Of a stretch of DNA of 24,825 nt, positions 6,008 to 12,768 are shown piece after piece. Numbering within the stretch: position 1 is the first letter of the stretch; each line of letters opens with the position of its first letter. Origin of the DNA: Candidatus Nomurabacteria bacterium (GTDB lineage Bacteria > Patescibacteriota > Minisyncoccia > Phycocordibacterales > CSBR16-119); NCBI GenBank assembly GCA_007117675.1, contig SKGB01000044.1:1-24825 (forward strand). The letters run 5' to 3'. The notes under the pieces are model-generated. The model worked only from the letters and a program-made list of their open reading frames with translations. It ran no database searches and had not been told where the DNA came from. The position numbers and the translations under genes were made by a program.

Positions 6008-6799
6008 ATGAAATTAACCCCAACAATTATTTTTGAAGATGAAAATCTGATAGTTCTCGACAAGCCGTCGGGGCTTTTGGTGCATCATGATGGGAAAAAC
6101 AAAGAGTATGCACTCACGGATTGGCTTCTTGAAAACTATCCAAACATGAAAGGTGTAGGGGAGCCGATGGTGCTTTCAGTATCGGAATCAAGAATCAAGA
6201 ATCAAGAATCAATGTGTCAGAAAAACCCTTCGGATTTTTCTGGTACTCTCACACCTCTTGTGGTTGACCGCCCTGGCATTGTCCATCGTCTTGATAAAGA
6301 CACCTCGGGTGTTATGGTTGTTGCAAAAAACCAAGAAATCCATGCTTTTCTCAAACAGCAGTTTCAAGAAAGATCTGTTACAAAAACATATATATGTGTG
6401 GTTTGGGGTAATATCAAAGAAGATTTTGGAACCATAGACGCGCCTATTGGTAAAAGTAAAAAAGACTTCCGGCAGTGGCGGGCGGGAGACAAGGCACGTG
6501 GACTTATGCGTGAAGCACATACTTCTTTTGAGGTATTGAAACGAATTCAAGAAAACGGTGAGTATTTTGCTGTGTGTCGAGTCTTTCCTAAAACAGGGCG
6601 GACACATCAGATTCGTGTTCATATGAAATACATACATCACCCGCTTGTGGGTGACACTTTGTATGCTCAAAGCAAGCCCTACGTACTTGGTTTTTCAAGA
6701 CTTGCTCTCCATGCAGAGTCTCTTTGTTTCAAGCTTTTGTCGGGCGAAGAGAAAACATTTCACTCAGAAATTCCCGAAGAGTTTAAAAATCTATTATAA
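6008..6799 (+). CDS. RluA/RluD-family RNA pseudouridine synthase with a repeat-derived insertion
   Basis: Converts uridine to pseudouridine in rRNA or tRNA. The 263-residue protein starts MKLTPTIIFEDENLIVLDKPSGLLVH, the classic N-terminal motif of the catalytic domain. HRLDKDTSGVMVVAK at 93-107 contains the catalytic Asp96. KTYICVVWG, GRTHQIRVHM and HPLVGDTLY complete the family set. No S4 domain is present. Residues about 58-85, between the GEPMVLS segment and DRPGIVHRLD, are longer than I expect for the family and are encoded by a 7-base tandem repeat and a hairpin (see separate entries). The frame stays open through them. Whether 23S rRNA (RluD/RluC) or tRNA (RluA/TruC) is the target cannot be told from this sequence. 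Start at 6008 rather than 5942, because the upstream frame overlaps a terminator and the -10 box. Confidence 0.92.
   Translation: MKLTPTIIFEDENLIVLDKPSGLLVHHDGKNKEYALTDWLLENYPNMKGVGEPMVLSVSESRIKNQESMCQKNPSDFSGTLTPLVVDRPGIVHRLDKDTSGVMVVAKNQEIHAFLKQQFQERSVTKTYICVVWGNIKEDFGTIDAPIGKSKKDFRQWRAGDKARGLMREAHTSFEVLKRIQENGEYFAVCRVFPKTGRTHQIRVHMKYIHHPLVGDTLYAQSKPYVLGFSRLALHAESLCFKLLSGEEKTFHSEIPEEFKNLL
6186..6212 (+). repeat. Tandem heptamer repeat inside the pseudouridine synthase gene
   Basis: AATCAAG is repeated three times in a row, with a fourth copy missing only its last base. Since 7 is not a multiple of 3, each unit is read in a different frame, yet no stop arises. Confidence 0.9.
6218..6242. 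repeat. Imperfect hairpin next to the tandem repeat, inside coding sequence
   Basis: CAGAAAAACCC and GGATTTTTCTG form an 11-bp stem with one C/A mismatch around the loop TTC. It looks like a degenerate terminator-type stem and directly follows the heptamer array, within the region with no obvious counterpart in the protein family. Confidence 0.7.
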
Positions 6800-6809
6800 G
6801 CAATAAAAC

Positions 6810-6838
6810 TTGCCATAATTGTTTGCTTATGCTAAAGT
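6810..6838 (+). promoter_or_regulatory. Promoter of rplS with -35 and extended -10
   Basis: TTGCCA (6810-6815), a 17-base spacer, then TAAAGT (6833-6838) preceded by TGC. Unlike most genes here this promoter leaves a leader of about 25 bases before ATG 6870; the leader is AT-rich and lacks a Shine-Dalgarno site. Confidence 0.5.
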
Positions 6839-6869
6839 AATCGACGTTATACATTTTTCTAATAAGTTT

Positions 6870-7373
6870 ATGTCTACAGATATTCAATTAACACCAGTAA
6901 ATATAGCGGAACGAAAAGGTCTTTCATTTAAGGCTGGTGACACTATTCGTGTTCAAGTTCGTATCCAAGAAAAGGGAAAAACTCGACTTCAGGCATTCGA
7001 AGGTCTTGTTATTGCTCGAAAACATGGAACAGAGGCAGGTGCCACATTCACTGTTCGAAAAATTTCAAATGGAGTTGGGGTAGAACGAATTTTCCCACTT
7101 TTTTCTCCAAATATTGAAAAAGTTGAGTTGGTAAAACAATCAAAAACTCGAAGAAGTAAGCTGTACTTCTTGCGAGACAAGACATCAAAACAAATCCGAC
7201 GAAAACTTCGAAGTTTCTCTGTGTTCTTTACCGACAAAGATCTTGAGATCCCAGAAGATCAGATGGAAGATGAGGTTGTTGAAGAAACAGAAACAACAAC
7301 TCCTAGTTCTGAAGAACAAACACCAGAAATCTCAACTATTGAAACAGAAACAACAAAAACAGAAGAAAAATAA
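6870..7373 (+). CDS. rplS: 50S ribosomal protein L19 with an acidic C-terminal tail
   Basis: L19 sits at the 30S/50S interface of the ribosome. The start MSTDIQLTPVNIAERKGLSFKAGDTIRV, then RIQEKGKTRLQAFEGLVIAR, VRKISNGVGVERIFPLFSP, and SKTRRSKLYFLRDKTSKQIRRKL are the conserved L19 core (residues about 10-118). The protein is 167 residues against roughly 115 in E. coli; the excess is a Glu/Thr-rich acidic, low-complexity tail from about residue 122 to the end. ATG 6870 is chosen because the upstream frame from TTG 6819 adds non-conserved residues and overlaps the promoter. It is monocistronic here, closed by a terminator at once; the usual rimM-trmD neighbours are absent. Confidence 0.96.
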   Translation: MSTDIQLTPVNIAERKGLSFKAGDTIRVQVRIQEKGKTRLQAFEGLVIARKHGTEAGATFTVRKISNGVGVERIFPLFSPNIEKVELVKQSKTRRSKLYFLRDKTSKQIRRKLRSFSVFFTDKDLEIPEDQMEDEVVEETETTTPSSEEQTPEISTIETETTKTEEK

Positions 7374-7374
7374 C

Positions 7375-7402
7375 AAAAAACCCACCGCATGGTGGATTTT
7401 TT
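7375..7402 (+). terminator. Rho-independent terminator of rplS
   Basis: An A-run, then CCACC-GCAT-GGTGG with a flanking C/A mismatch, then TTTTTT. It starts one base after the rplS stop codon. Confidence 0.85.
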
Positions 7403-7414
7403 ATTTGTCTTTCG

Positions 7415-7420
7415 TATAAT
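7415..7420 (+). promoter_or_regulatory. -10 box of tRNA-Leu
   Basis: Consensus TATAAT, 12 bases before the first base of mature tRNA-Leu. No recognisable -35 box. Confidence 0.55.
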
Positions 7421-7432
7421 GTATATCGTTAT

Positions 7433-7514
7433 GCGGATGTGCTGAAACTGGTAGACAGGCACGCTTGAGGGGCGTGTGGGGAAACCCGTGGAGGTTCGAT
7501 TCCTCTCATCCGCA
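7433..7514 (+). tRNA. tRNA-Leu (anticodon GAG)
   Basis: Acceptor GCGGATG pairs with CATCCGC, the anticodon stem-loop is CACGC-TTGAGGG-GCGTG (anticodon GAG), a variable arm TGGGGAAACCCG is present as expected for leucine, and the T-arm is GAGG-TTCGATT-CCTC. Discriminator A is followed by CTA, so CCA is not encoded. It reads CUC/CUU codons. Confidence 0.96.
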
Positions 7515-7516
7515 CT

Positions 7517-7540
7517 AAAAACACCCCGAAAGGGGTTTTT
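7517..7540 (+). terminator. Terminator after tRNA-Leu
   Basis: An A-rich left arm, ACCCC-GAAA-GGGGT with a GNRA-type tetraloop, then a T-run. It lies 3 bases after the tRNA. Confidence 0.85.
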
Positions 7541-7564
7541 GTATTGCGAATAGATTTTTTGATG

Positions 7565-7570
7565 TATTAT
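7565..7570 (+). promoter_or_regulatory. -10 box of the interrupted beta-repeat gene
   Basis: TATTAT ends 8 bases before ATG 7579, matching the leaderless spacing of other genes here and supporting 7579 as the ancestral start. Confidence 0.45.
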
Positions 7571-7578
7571 GTGTATAT

Positions 7579-9009
7579 ATGGAAAATGAAAATTTAAACA
7601 ATAATAATGAATAACTCTCGCCTTTTAATATAGAAAAAATAGAGGAAATAAAAATCCCTCAAGTAGATATTGAGAGTAATAAACTTGTAATTGATGGTGT
7701 TTTACAAGAAAAATATGATTATGTTAGTGACGTTAGACACAAAGATTCTGGTTTGGTGTACATGAACGCTTTCGAGGGTGGAAACAAGGATGAGCATTTC
7801 GCTACTCGTATTATTGATACAAAAAACCCAGAAGCAGAGCTTGTTAATGTTCGTGCAGATAGAGAGACAGAAGATATTTTTGTAAATTGATACAAATGGG
7901 ATACATTAAAAAATAAAAAAGTTTATTTTGGTGGCTATTTGGTTGAAACTGATCTCGAAGGAAAAAATATTGTTTTTCGGGTATCTGACAAACATAAGGC
8001 GCAACATCACGAGTATGTAATTGTTAATAATGTTCAATGGAAAACGGAGTTTCAGGATGGTGTATCGAAAGCTTCAAGCGAAGGGGGTTTTGCGTATGCT
8101 TTTGGGGGACATGACGAGAAAAATAAATTTGCAATTGATGATAAAGAATGGATTTATAACCGGCATAAAAATGAAAAAAGTGGGAGATCGGATGAAGTTT
8201 GTGGTGTGAAAATTGGCAACAATAATACTGTGGTTGCAATGATTGATTCGTCTCGCTCGAATGATGAAGCTCGTCGATATATCTCAGTTGGTGATACAAC
8301 TGGCGAAAAACATGTGTGGGAGAACACCTTTGCTTTAGCGTCATATGATAGACCAAATAACATTGCTATTGATGGTGCAGGTGAACACATTGCTGTGTTT
8401 GGGCAAATTGAGAGAGATGGAAAAACAAGACTTCTTATTGATGATATTCCTTATGAACTTCAAGGTAATCCAGAAACAATGGAATATATGGAGTTTGAAG
8501 ACGGGGGTCTTGTGGTTCAGTATGATACTGCTGTTGGTAAAAAAATATCAGAAAAGATTTTACTCCAGGAAAATTCAAAGGAAATTCAAATTCAACGAGA
8601 AAAAAAAGATATGGAAGAAAAAGCATTTGCAGAGTTACGTCGTCTCTTAGCTCAAGAAAACATGTCACCAGCTGAAATTATATCTCGCTTGAAAAAAGGA
8701 GAAGAACTTTCAGAGAATCTTTTGTCTGAAACCCAGAAAGTGAATCATCTTTCTGAAACGGTGGATGCCCTCACACAAGAAAATTCACAATTGAAATTGG
8801 AAAATAGTCAAATCAAAGAAGGTGATAAGATTGCAATTCAGAATCTTGAGAATGAAAAGTCAAAGGCACAAAGGGCGTTACAAGAAGTGCGACACACTCT
8901 AAGTGGTGCGGGAAAAGTGACCATGGGTTCAAGTTTTAAGTTAAGTCCACAAGAAATGCAAAAATCTCTTAGTGCTATTGATGAGGTTTTAGAGAAAAAA
9001 TCTAATTAA
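7579..9009 (+). pseudogene. Beta-repeat (propeller-like) and coiled-coil protein, interrupted by two in-frame stops
   Basis: One continuous reading frame from ATG 7579 to the TAA ending at 9009, broken by TAA at 7612-7614 and TGA at 7888-7890. No frameshift is needed. The sequence before, between and after the stops has the same coding style: short repeated units such as KLVIDGVLQ, RYISVGDTTGEKHVWENTFALA and LLIDDIPYEL resemble blades of a WG/beta-propeller-like domain. After about residue 330 of the full frame a Glu/Lys-rich coiled coil follows (for example SETVDALTQENSQLKLENSQ). No signal peptide or membrane helix is seen, so it is probably cytoplasmic. Each stop is one C-to-T or G-to-A transition from a sense codon (CAA or CGA; TGG). 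An intact ORF from TTG 7939 could still be made as a shortened protein. Function unknown. Alternatives are a strain variant, a sequencing error, or UGA read-through. Confidence 0.7.
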
Positions 9010-9013
9010 TCTC

Positions 9014-9048
9014 AAAATAAAAACATACCTAGGTGTGTTTTTATTTTT
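9014..9048. terminator. Bidirectional terminator after the beta-repeat gene
   Basis: AAAATAAAAACATACC pairs with GGTGTGTTTTTATTTT (one T-G wobble) with TA at the centre, an almost fully paired 16-bp stem with a T-run on the right arm. Confidence 0.85.
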
Positions 9049-9074
9049 CTACAATACAATATCTAGTCTTTTGG

Positions 9075-9080
9075 TATACT
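9075..9080 (+). promoter_or_regulatory. Extended -10 promoter of the antiporter gene (leaderless)
   Basis: TGGTATACT, an extended -10, ends 6 bases before ATG 9087. It falls inside the longer frame from 9033, so 9087 is the better start. Confidence 0.6.
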
Positions 9081-9086
9081 GTGACT

Positions 9087-10025
9087 ATGACATTATTTTT
9101 TTGGATTGGGGTTTTTATTATATCACTCATGGTTTTGGTAAAAGGAGCTGACTGGTTTTTGATGTCTTCTGAAAAACTTGGGCTCAAGATGGGTCTTTCA
9201 AAGTTTGTGGTGGGTGTTGTGATTGTGGGTCTTGGTACCTCACTTCCTGAACTTATCGCGGGAATATCAGCGGTATTCCAAGGCGCTCCAGAAATAGTGG
9301 TTGCAAACGCTGTTGGTTCAAATATTGCAAATATATTGTTGGTGGTGGGAATATCAGCGATTATTGCAAGGCGTCTTGTTACAACAAAAAATCTTATCGA
9401 CTCAGAGCTTCCACTTCTTGCAGCTTCAACAGTTCTTTTCTTAGCGGCTACGTGGGATGGTGTGGTGACACGTCCTGAGGCACTTATCTTGGTTGCAACA
9501 TATGGTGTGTATTTACTCTACACCATAAAAAGTACGCCCAAAAAAGAAAAAGAAGAAAAAAAGAAGTCTCAAGTGTCTTTTACTTTAAACGATATGCTCT
9601 ATATGTTGGCTGGTTTAGCGGGTCTTTTGTTTGGGGCAAGATATCTTGTTAATTCTGTTTTGGAGTTGTCTACTCTCTTAGGTATTGCAACAGACGCTAT
9701 TACGCTGGCTGCGGTTGCTATTGGTACTTCATTGCCAGAGCTTGCTGTTTCGGTAAAGGCGGCGTTGCGAGGCAAATCTGAAGTTGCTTTGGGGAATATT
9801 TTCGGCTCAAACTCATTCAACCTTATGATGGTTGCGGGAATACCCGCCTTGTTTGCAAATTTGCCGCTTGATAGTCAAACCTTTGCGATAGGTATTCCAG
9901 CGCTTATTGTTGCTACCTTACTTTTCATTATTTCTGGTATTTCGCAGAGAATGCATGTGTGGGAAGGTGCGATGTACGTTATGTTGTACATATTCTTTAT
10001 TGGAAAACTATTTAATCTTTTTTAA
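9087..10025 (+). CDS. CaCA-family Na+/Ca2+ (cation) antiporter, YrbG-like
   Basis: A 312-residue inner-membrane exchanger of the Ca2+:cation antiporter family, expected to have about 10 helices. The two inverted alpha repeats are clear: GLGTSLPELIAGISA with NAVGSNIANILLVVG (residues about 48-88), and AIGTSLPELAVSVKAA with NIFGSNSFNLMMVAG (about 211-251). The GTSLPEL and GSN motifs carry the ion-binding acidic and polar residues, all kept. A charged KKEKEEKKK loop near 152-160 is the cytoplasmic linker between halves. It would exchange Na+ or H+ for Ca2+ or another divalent cation. A leaderless promoter precedes it, and the VKOR gene starts 9 bases after its stop, suggesting cotranscription. 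Confidence 0.93.
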   Translation: MTLFFWIGVFIISLMVLVKGADWFLMSSEKLGLKMGLSKFVVGVVIVGLGTSLPELIAGISAVFQGAPEIVVANAVGSNIANILLVVGISAIIARRLVTTKNLIDSELPLLAASTVLFLAATWDGVVTRPEALILVATYGVYLLYTIKSTPKKEKEEKKKSQVSFTLNDMLYMLAGLAGLLFGARYLVNSVLELSTLLGIATDAITLAAVAIGTSLPELAVSVKAALRGKSEVALGNIFGSNSFNLMMVAGIPALFANLPLDSQTFAIGIPALIVATLLFIISGISQRMHVWEGAMYVMLYIFFIGKLFNLF

Positions 10026-10034
10026 AATCAATCT

Positions 10035-11075
10035 ATGTTTGAAATAATATTCTTTTCATTGTCACCAATTTTGTTCTCTATTGCAGGGGCTATTCTTGCT
10101 TTGTATATTTTTTTTACAAAAAGAAACAAGGCAAAACAGCTCGTGTGCCCTATTGGTGGCCATTGTAATGCTGTTGTTTCAAGTAAGTATTCAAAATTTC
10201 TTGGTTTGCCGGTAGAGCTTTTAGGTTCAGCATATTATATTTTTATTATCATATTTTATGGTGTTTTGTTTGTGGTTCCTGGATTCTTTTCTGACACAGC
10301 TCTATTTTTTGTAACTTCATTTTCTGTTGTTGCTTTTCTCTTTTCTGTATATCTTGTGTTTATTCAAGCATTTGTTTTGAAAAATTGGTGTACCTGGTGT
10401 CTATTTTCTGCTGGATTTACAACTTTTATTGCTATTGCAGCTGTGTTTGGTGCAAGTTTTGATGTGGTTCAACTCTTGGCTGAGTATCGAGGTGTGGTGG
10501 TGTTTTTCCACGCGCTTGCGGCAGCTATTGGTGTGGGGGCAACGACTGTGACCGATGTGTTATTTTTTAAATTTCTTAAAGATTATAAAATTTCAAAAGG
10601 TGAACAGTCTGTTATGGAAACAATGTCACATATTATTTGGGTTGCGTTAGCGCTTCTCATTGTGACAGGTGTTGGTTTGTATGTTCCTGCAAGCGAAAGA
10701 CTTCTTTTATCTTCAAAGTTTTTAGTTAAGGTTGTTGCTGTTACGGTTATAACTATTAACGGACTATTTTTGAACTTTATGATTTCTCCCCGCATGACTC
10801 GTATTAGTTTTGGAAAAGAACCACACCCCGAAACAGGTGAGCCTCGACTGTATCGAAAACTTGCTTTTGCATGTGGCGCTATTTCTATTTCAAGTTGGTA
10901 TATTGTATTCTTACTTGGGTCTGTTCGTTCAATACCGCTTTCTTTTCGAGCGGGACTTACGCTGTATGTGGGGATAGTTTTACTTGCCATTATTGGAAGT
11001 CAGGTGTATGACAAGATTTTATTCAAAAAAAGAGCGAAAAATCCTCATGTAAGAAGTGACGAGCATTCAATTTAA
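10035..11075 (+). CDS. VKOR-family disulfide-forming enzyme fused to a C-terminal membrane domain
   Basis: A 346-residue multi-pass membrane protein. The N-terminal ~140 residues are a vitamin K epoxide reductase domain: loop cysteines in CPIGGHCNAVVSS (Cys38, Cys44), GLPVELLGSAYY, and the quinone-side NWCTWC (Cys119, Cys122). In bacteria VKOR replaces DsbB, passing electrons from a DsbA-like partner to quinone. Residues about 155-325 form an additional membrane domain with four or five helices, including FFHALAAAIGVGATTVTDVLFF (His159) and METMSHIIWVALALLIVTGVG (His199). It may be related to DUF2269/CopD-like proteins, and the histidines could bind heme; this part is inference. The likely partner is the DsbA-like protein at 20638-21345. 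The gene follows the antiporter by 9 bases. Confidence 0.88.
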   Translation: MFEIIFFSLSPILFSIAGAILALYIFFTKRNKAKQLVCPIGGHCNAVVSSKYSKFLGLPVELLGSAYYIFIIIFYGVLFVVPGFFSDTALFFVTSFSVVAFLFSVYLVFIQAFVLKNWCTWCLFSAGFTTFIAIAAVFGASFDVVQLLAEYRGVVVFFHALAAAIGVGATTVTDVLFFKFLKDYKISKGEQSVMETMSHIIWVALALLIVTGVGLYVPASERLLLSSKFLVKVVAVTVITINGLFLNFMISPRMTRISFGKEPHPETGEPRLYRKLAFACGAISISSWYIVFLLGSVRSIPLSFRAGLTLYVGIVLLAIIGSQVYDKILFKKRAKNPHVRSDEHSI

Positions 11076-11078
11076 GCT

Positions 11079-11096
11079 AGACTGTGAAGTCTTTTT
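11079..11096 (+). terminator. Weak candidate terminator after the VKOR gene
   Basis: AGACT-GTGA-AGTCT, a 5-bp stem with a GNRA-type loop, then four T. Short, so only a possible terminator. Confidence 0.4.
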
Positions 11097-11124
11097 CTGC
11101 TATAAATTACTTCGTGGTCTACAT

Positions 11125-11197
11125 GGCGGCTATCGTATAATGGTTATTACACCGGGTTGTGGTTCCGGGTATCCGGGTTCGATTCCCGGTAGTCGCC
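11125..11197 (+). tRNA. tRNA-His (anticodon GUG)
   Basis: An 8-bp acceptor GGCGGCTA/TAGTCGCC, where the extra G at 11125 is the histidine-specific G-1 paired to C73 at 11197. The anticodon stem-loop is CCGGG-TTGTGGT-TCCGG (anticodon GUG), and the T-arm is CCGGG-TTCGATT-CCCGG. The bases after C73 are CAA, so CCA is not encoded. Encoded G-1 is the norm for bacteria. Confidence 0.95.
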
Positions 11198-11242
11198 CAA
11201 AAGAAAAATAATCCAGCACAACTGGATTATTTTTCTTTTGGG
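11196..11242. terminator. Long terminator hairpin that begins inside the tRNA-His acceptor end
   Basis: A perfect 21-bp inverted repeat (11196-11216 with 11222-11242), loop CACAA. Its left arm starts with the last bases of tRNA-His, the same layout as the terminator at 4454-4498. Confidence 0.85.
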
Positions 11243-11244
11243 AG

Positions 11245-11250
11245 TATAAT
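11245..11250 (+). promoter_or_regulatory. Candidate -10 box upstream of the transporter operon
   Basis: Consensus TATAAT directly after the tRNA-His terminator, 44 bases before ATG 11295. It would give a leader of roughly 35-40 bases, without a visible Shine-Dalgarno site. Confidence 0.4.
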
Positions 11251-11294
11251 CAAAATAGTTTTATTATTTAGTATTTCAGTAATTAAATACACTC

Positions 11295-12761
11295 ATGAAT
11301 CAAAAAATAAACTCTTTTTTAAAAAAAAATCGTAAAAAAATATTTACCTCTCTAGTGTTGGTTGTTATAATAGTTTTTTTCTTTGGTCGTAGGCAAGACG
11401 CGCCATCTGAATTTTTTGTTGTGCAACCTAGAAATCTTATTGATGAAATAGTTTTTTCCGGAACTGTTGATTTACAGAGTCGGGTTGATTTAGGTTTCGC
11501 AATACCTGGTCGTGTTAATCAAATACTTGTTTCTTCTGGGGATTCTGTATCAAAGGGGCAAGTCCTTGCTCGGCTTTCGATGAACTCACTACAATCTGAA
11601 TTAATCGAAGCTCAATCTGCTTTGCAGCAAGTTCGTCTTGATAATAATGTTGCTTTAATAGATAGGGATTCTGCAGTGCAATCTTTAAACAATACCATTC
11701 AAGAGCAGGATACATTAGTTCAAAATGCACGTCGTGCCTTACTTAACGAAGGATTAGAAGCTTTTCCGGTGCGTCAAATAAATGCGACCCCACCAATTAT
11801 TTCAGGAACATACACAGGAATAGAAGAGGGGGAATATTTAATTCGTGTGTATAATTCTTCTTCTACATCAGGATACTCTTTTGAGCTTTCTGGTCTTGAG
11901 GCTGGTTTATACACAGCTGAAACAAGAAGTCCTGGCCCTCTTGGAACAAAAGGGCTATTCATTCAATTTTCTGATAATCAGATTTATACAAATACAGAAT
12001 GGGTTGTATCGATACCAAATCAAAGAGCTCCTGGATTCACCTTACGTAACAATTCATATCAGCAATCTCTTGCCACAAGAAATTCAGTTGTTACTCAAGC
12101 TCAAAACACCTATCAACAAACACTTGCGCGCGAATCTCAAGATCTAAATCTTACAAGGTCTGGCGCAGCGATACAAGCTGCAGAAGCTCGTGTAGAGGCG
12201 GTTCGGTCTCGAATGCAAGATGGTATTATAGTTGCACCTTTTGATGGCTTTATTGCTCGTGTTGATATTTCTGAAAATGAAATAGCCGGTGCTAATACTC
12301 CACACCTTACTGTTGTTGGGGGTGAAAATTTTGAAGTTATTCTGTTTGTCCCTGAAATAGATGTTGGAAAAATTCAAGTAGGAGATCAAGTTTTTGTTTC
12401 TCTCGATGCGTATGCAAATGGAGAGGAGTGGCTGGCAGAAATATACGCAATTGATATTATAGATACTCTTGTTGATGGTGTTTCTGTTTATAAAACGTAT
12501 GCAAGGATTGTAAACCCTGATGATCGCATTAGGGCTGGTATGAATGCAAAATCACGAGTTGTTGTTGCTGAAAAGCAAAACATTCTTGCTGTACCTTTAT
12601 ATTTTGTACGTCAAAATAATAATAATTCTTTTGAAGCGCATGTCGTAAGGGGTGAGGGGGTTGAGGTTGTTGAAGTTGTGCTAGGTTTACGTTCCAGTGA
12701 TGGCTTTGTTGAAATTGTAGAAGGTCTTAGTGTTGGAGACACTGTTGTATTTTCTCAGTAA
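11295..12761 (+). CDS. Periplasmic adaptor (membrane fusion) protein of a MacAB-like ABC transporter, with an inserted beta domain
   Basis: A 488-residue HlyD/MacA-type adaptor. One N-terminal transmembrane anchor (about residues 15-31, after a Lys-rich start) is followed by the first half of the lipoyl/barrel-sandwich domain (LGFAIPGRVNQILVSSGDSVSKGQVLARL, 66-94). A helical hairpin starts near 97. Its tip carries an extra stretch of about 100 residues (155-253) with beta-type, Gly/Tyr-rich sequence (SGTYTGIEEGEYLIRVYN, GPLGTKGLFIQFSDN). The hairpin then returns (252-305), followed by IIVAPFDGFIARVDISENEI, a beta-barrel domain and the membrane-proximal domain. The adaptor would link the permease to the outside. 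It heads an operon with the permease (7-base gap) and the ATPase (2-base gap). In a cell without a classical outer membrane the target of the hairpin is unclear. Confidence 0.88.
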   Translation: MNQKINSFLKKNRKKIFTSLVLVVIIVFFFGRRQDAPSEFFVVQPRNLIDEIVFSGTVDLQSRVDLGFAIPGRVNQILVSSGDSVSKGQVLARLSMNSLQSELIEAQSALQQVRLDNNVALIDRDSAVQSLNNTIQEQDTLVQNARRALLNEGLEAFPVRQINATPPIISGTYTGIEEGEYLIRVYNSSSTSGYSFELSGLEAGLYTAETRSPGPLGTKGLFIQFSDNQIYTNTEWVVSIPNQRAPGFTLRNNSYQQSLATRNSVVTQAQNTYQQTLARESQDLNLTRSGAAIQAAEARVEAVRSRMQDGIIVAPFDGFIARVDISENEIAGANTPHLTVVGGENFEVILFVPEIDVGKIQVGDQVFVSLDAYANGEEWLAEIYAIDIIDTLVDGVSVYKTYARIVNPDDRIRAGMNAKSRVVVAEKQNILAVPLYFVRQNNNNSFEAHVVRGEGVEVVEVVLGLRSSDGFVEIVEGLSVGDTVVFSQ

Positions 12762-12768
12762 ATAATTT

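Noticed and set aside
6186..6212. CRISPR-like array
   Set aside because: The units are 7 bases long with no spacers; it is a plain tandem repeat.
7888..7890. UGA read as an amino acid (genetic code 4 or 25) to keep the 7579-9009 gene open
   Set aside because: A TAA lies upstream in the same frame, and no intact gene in the window contains an in-frame TGA. Reassignment would produce many, so decay or polymorphism is simpler.
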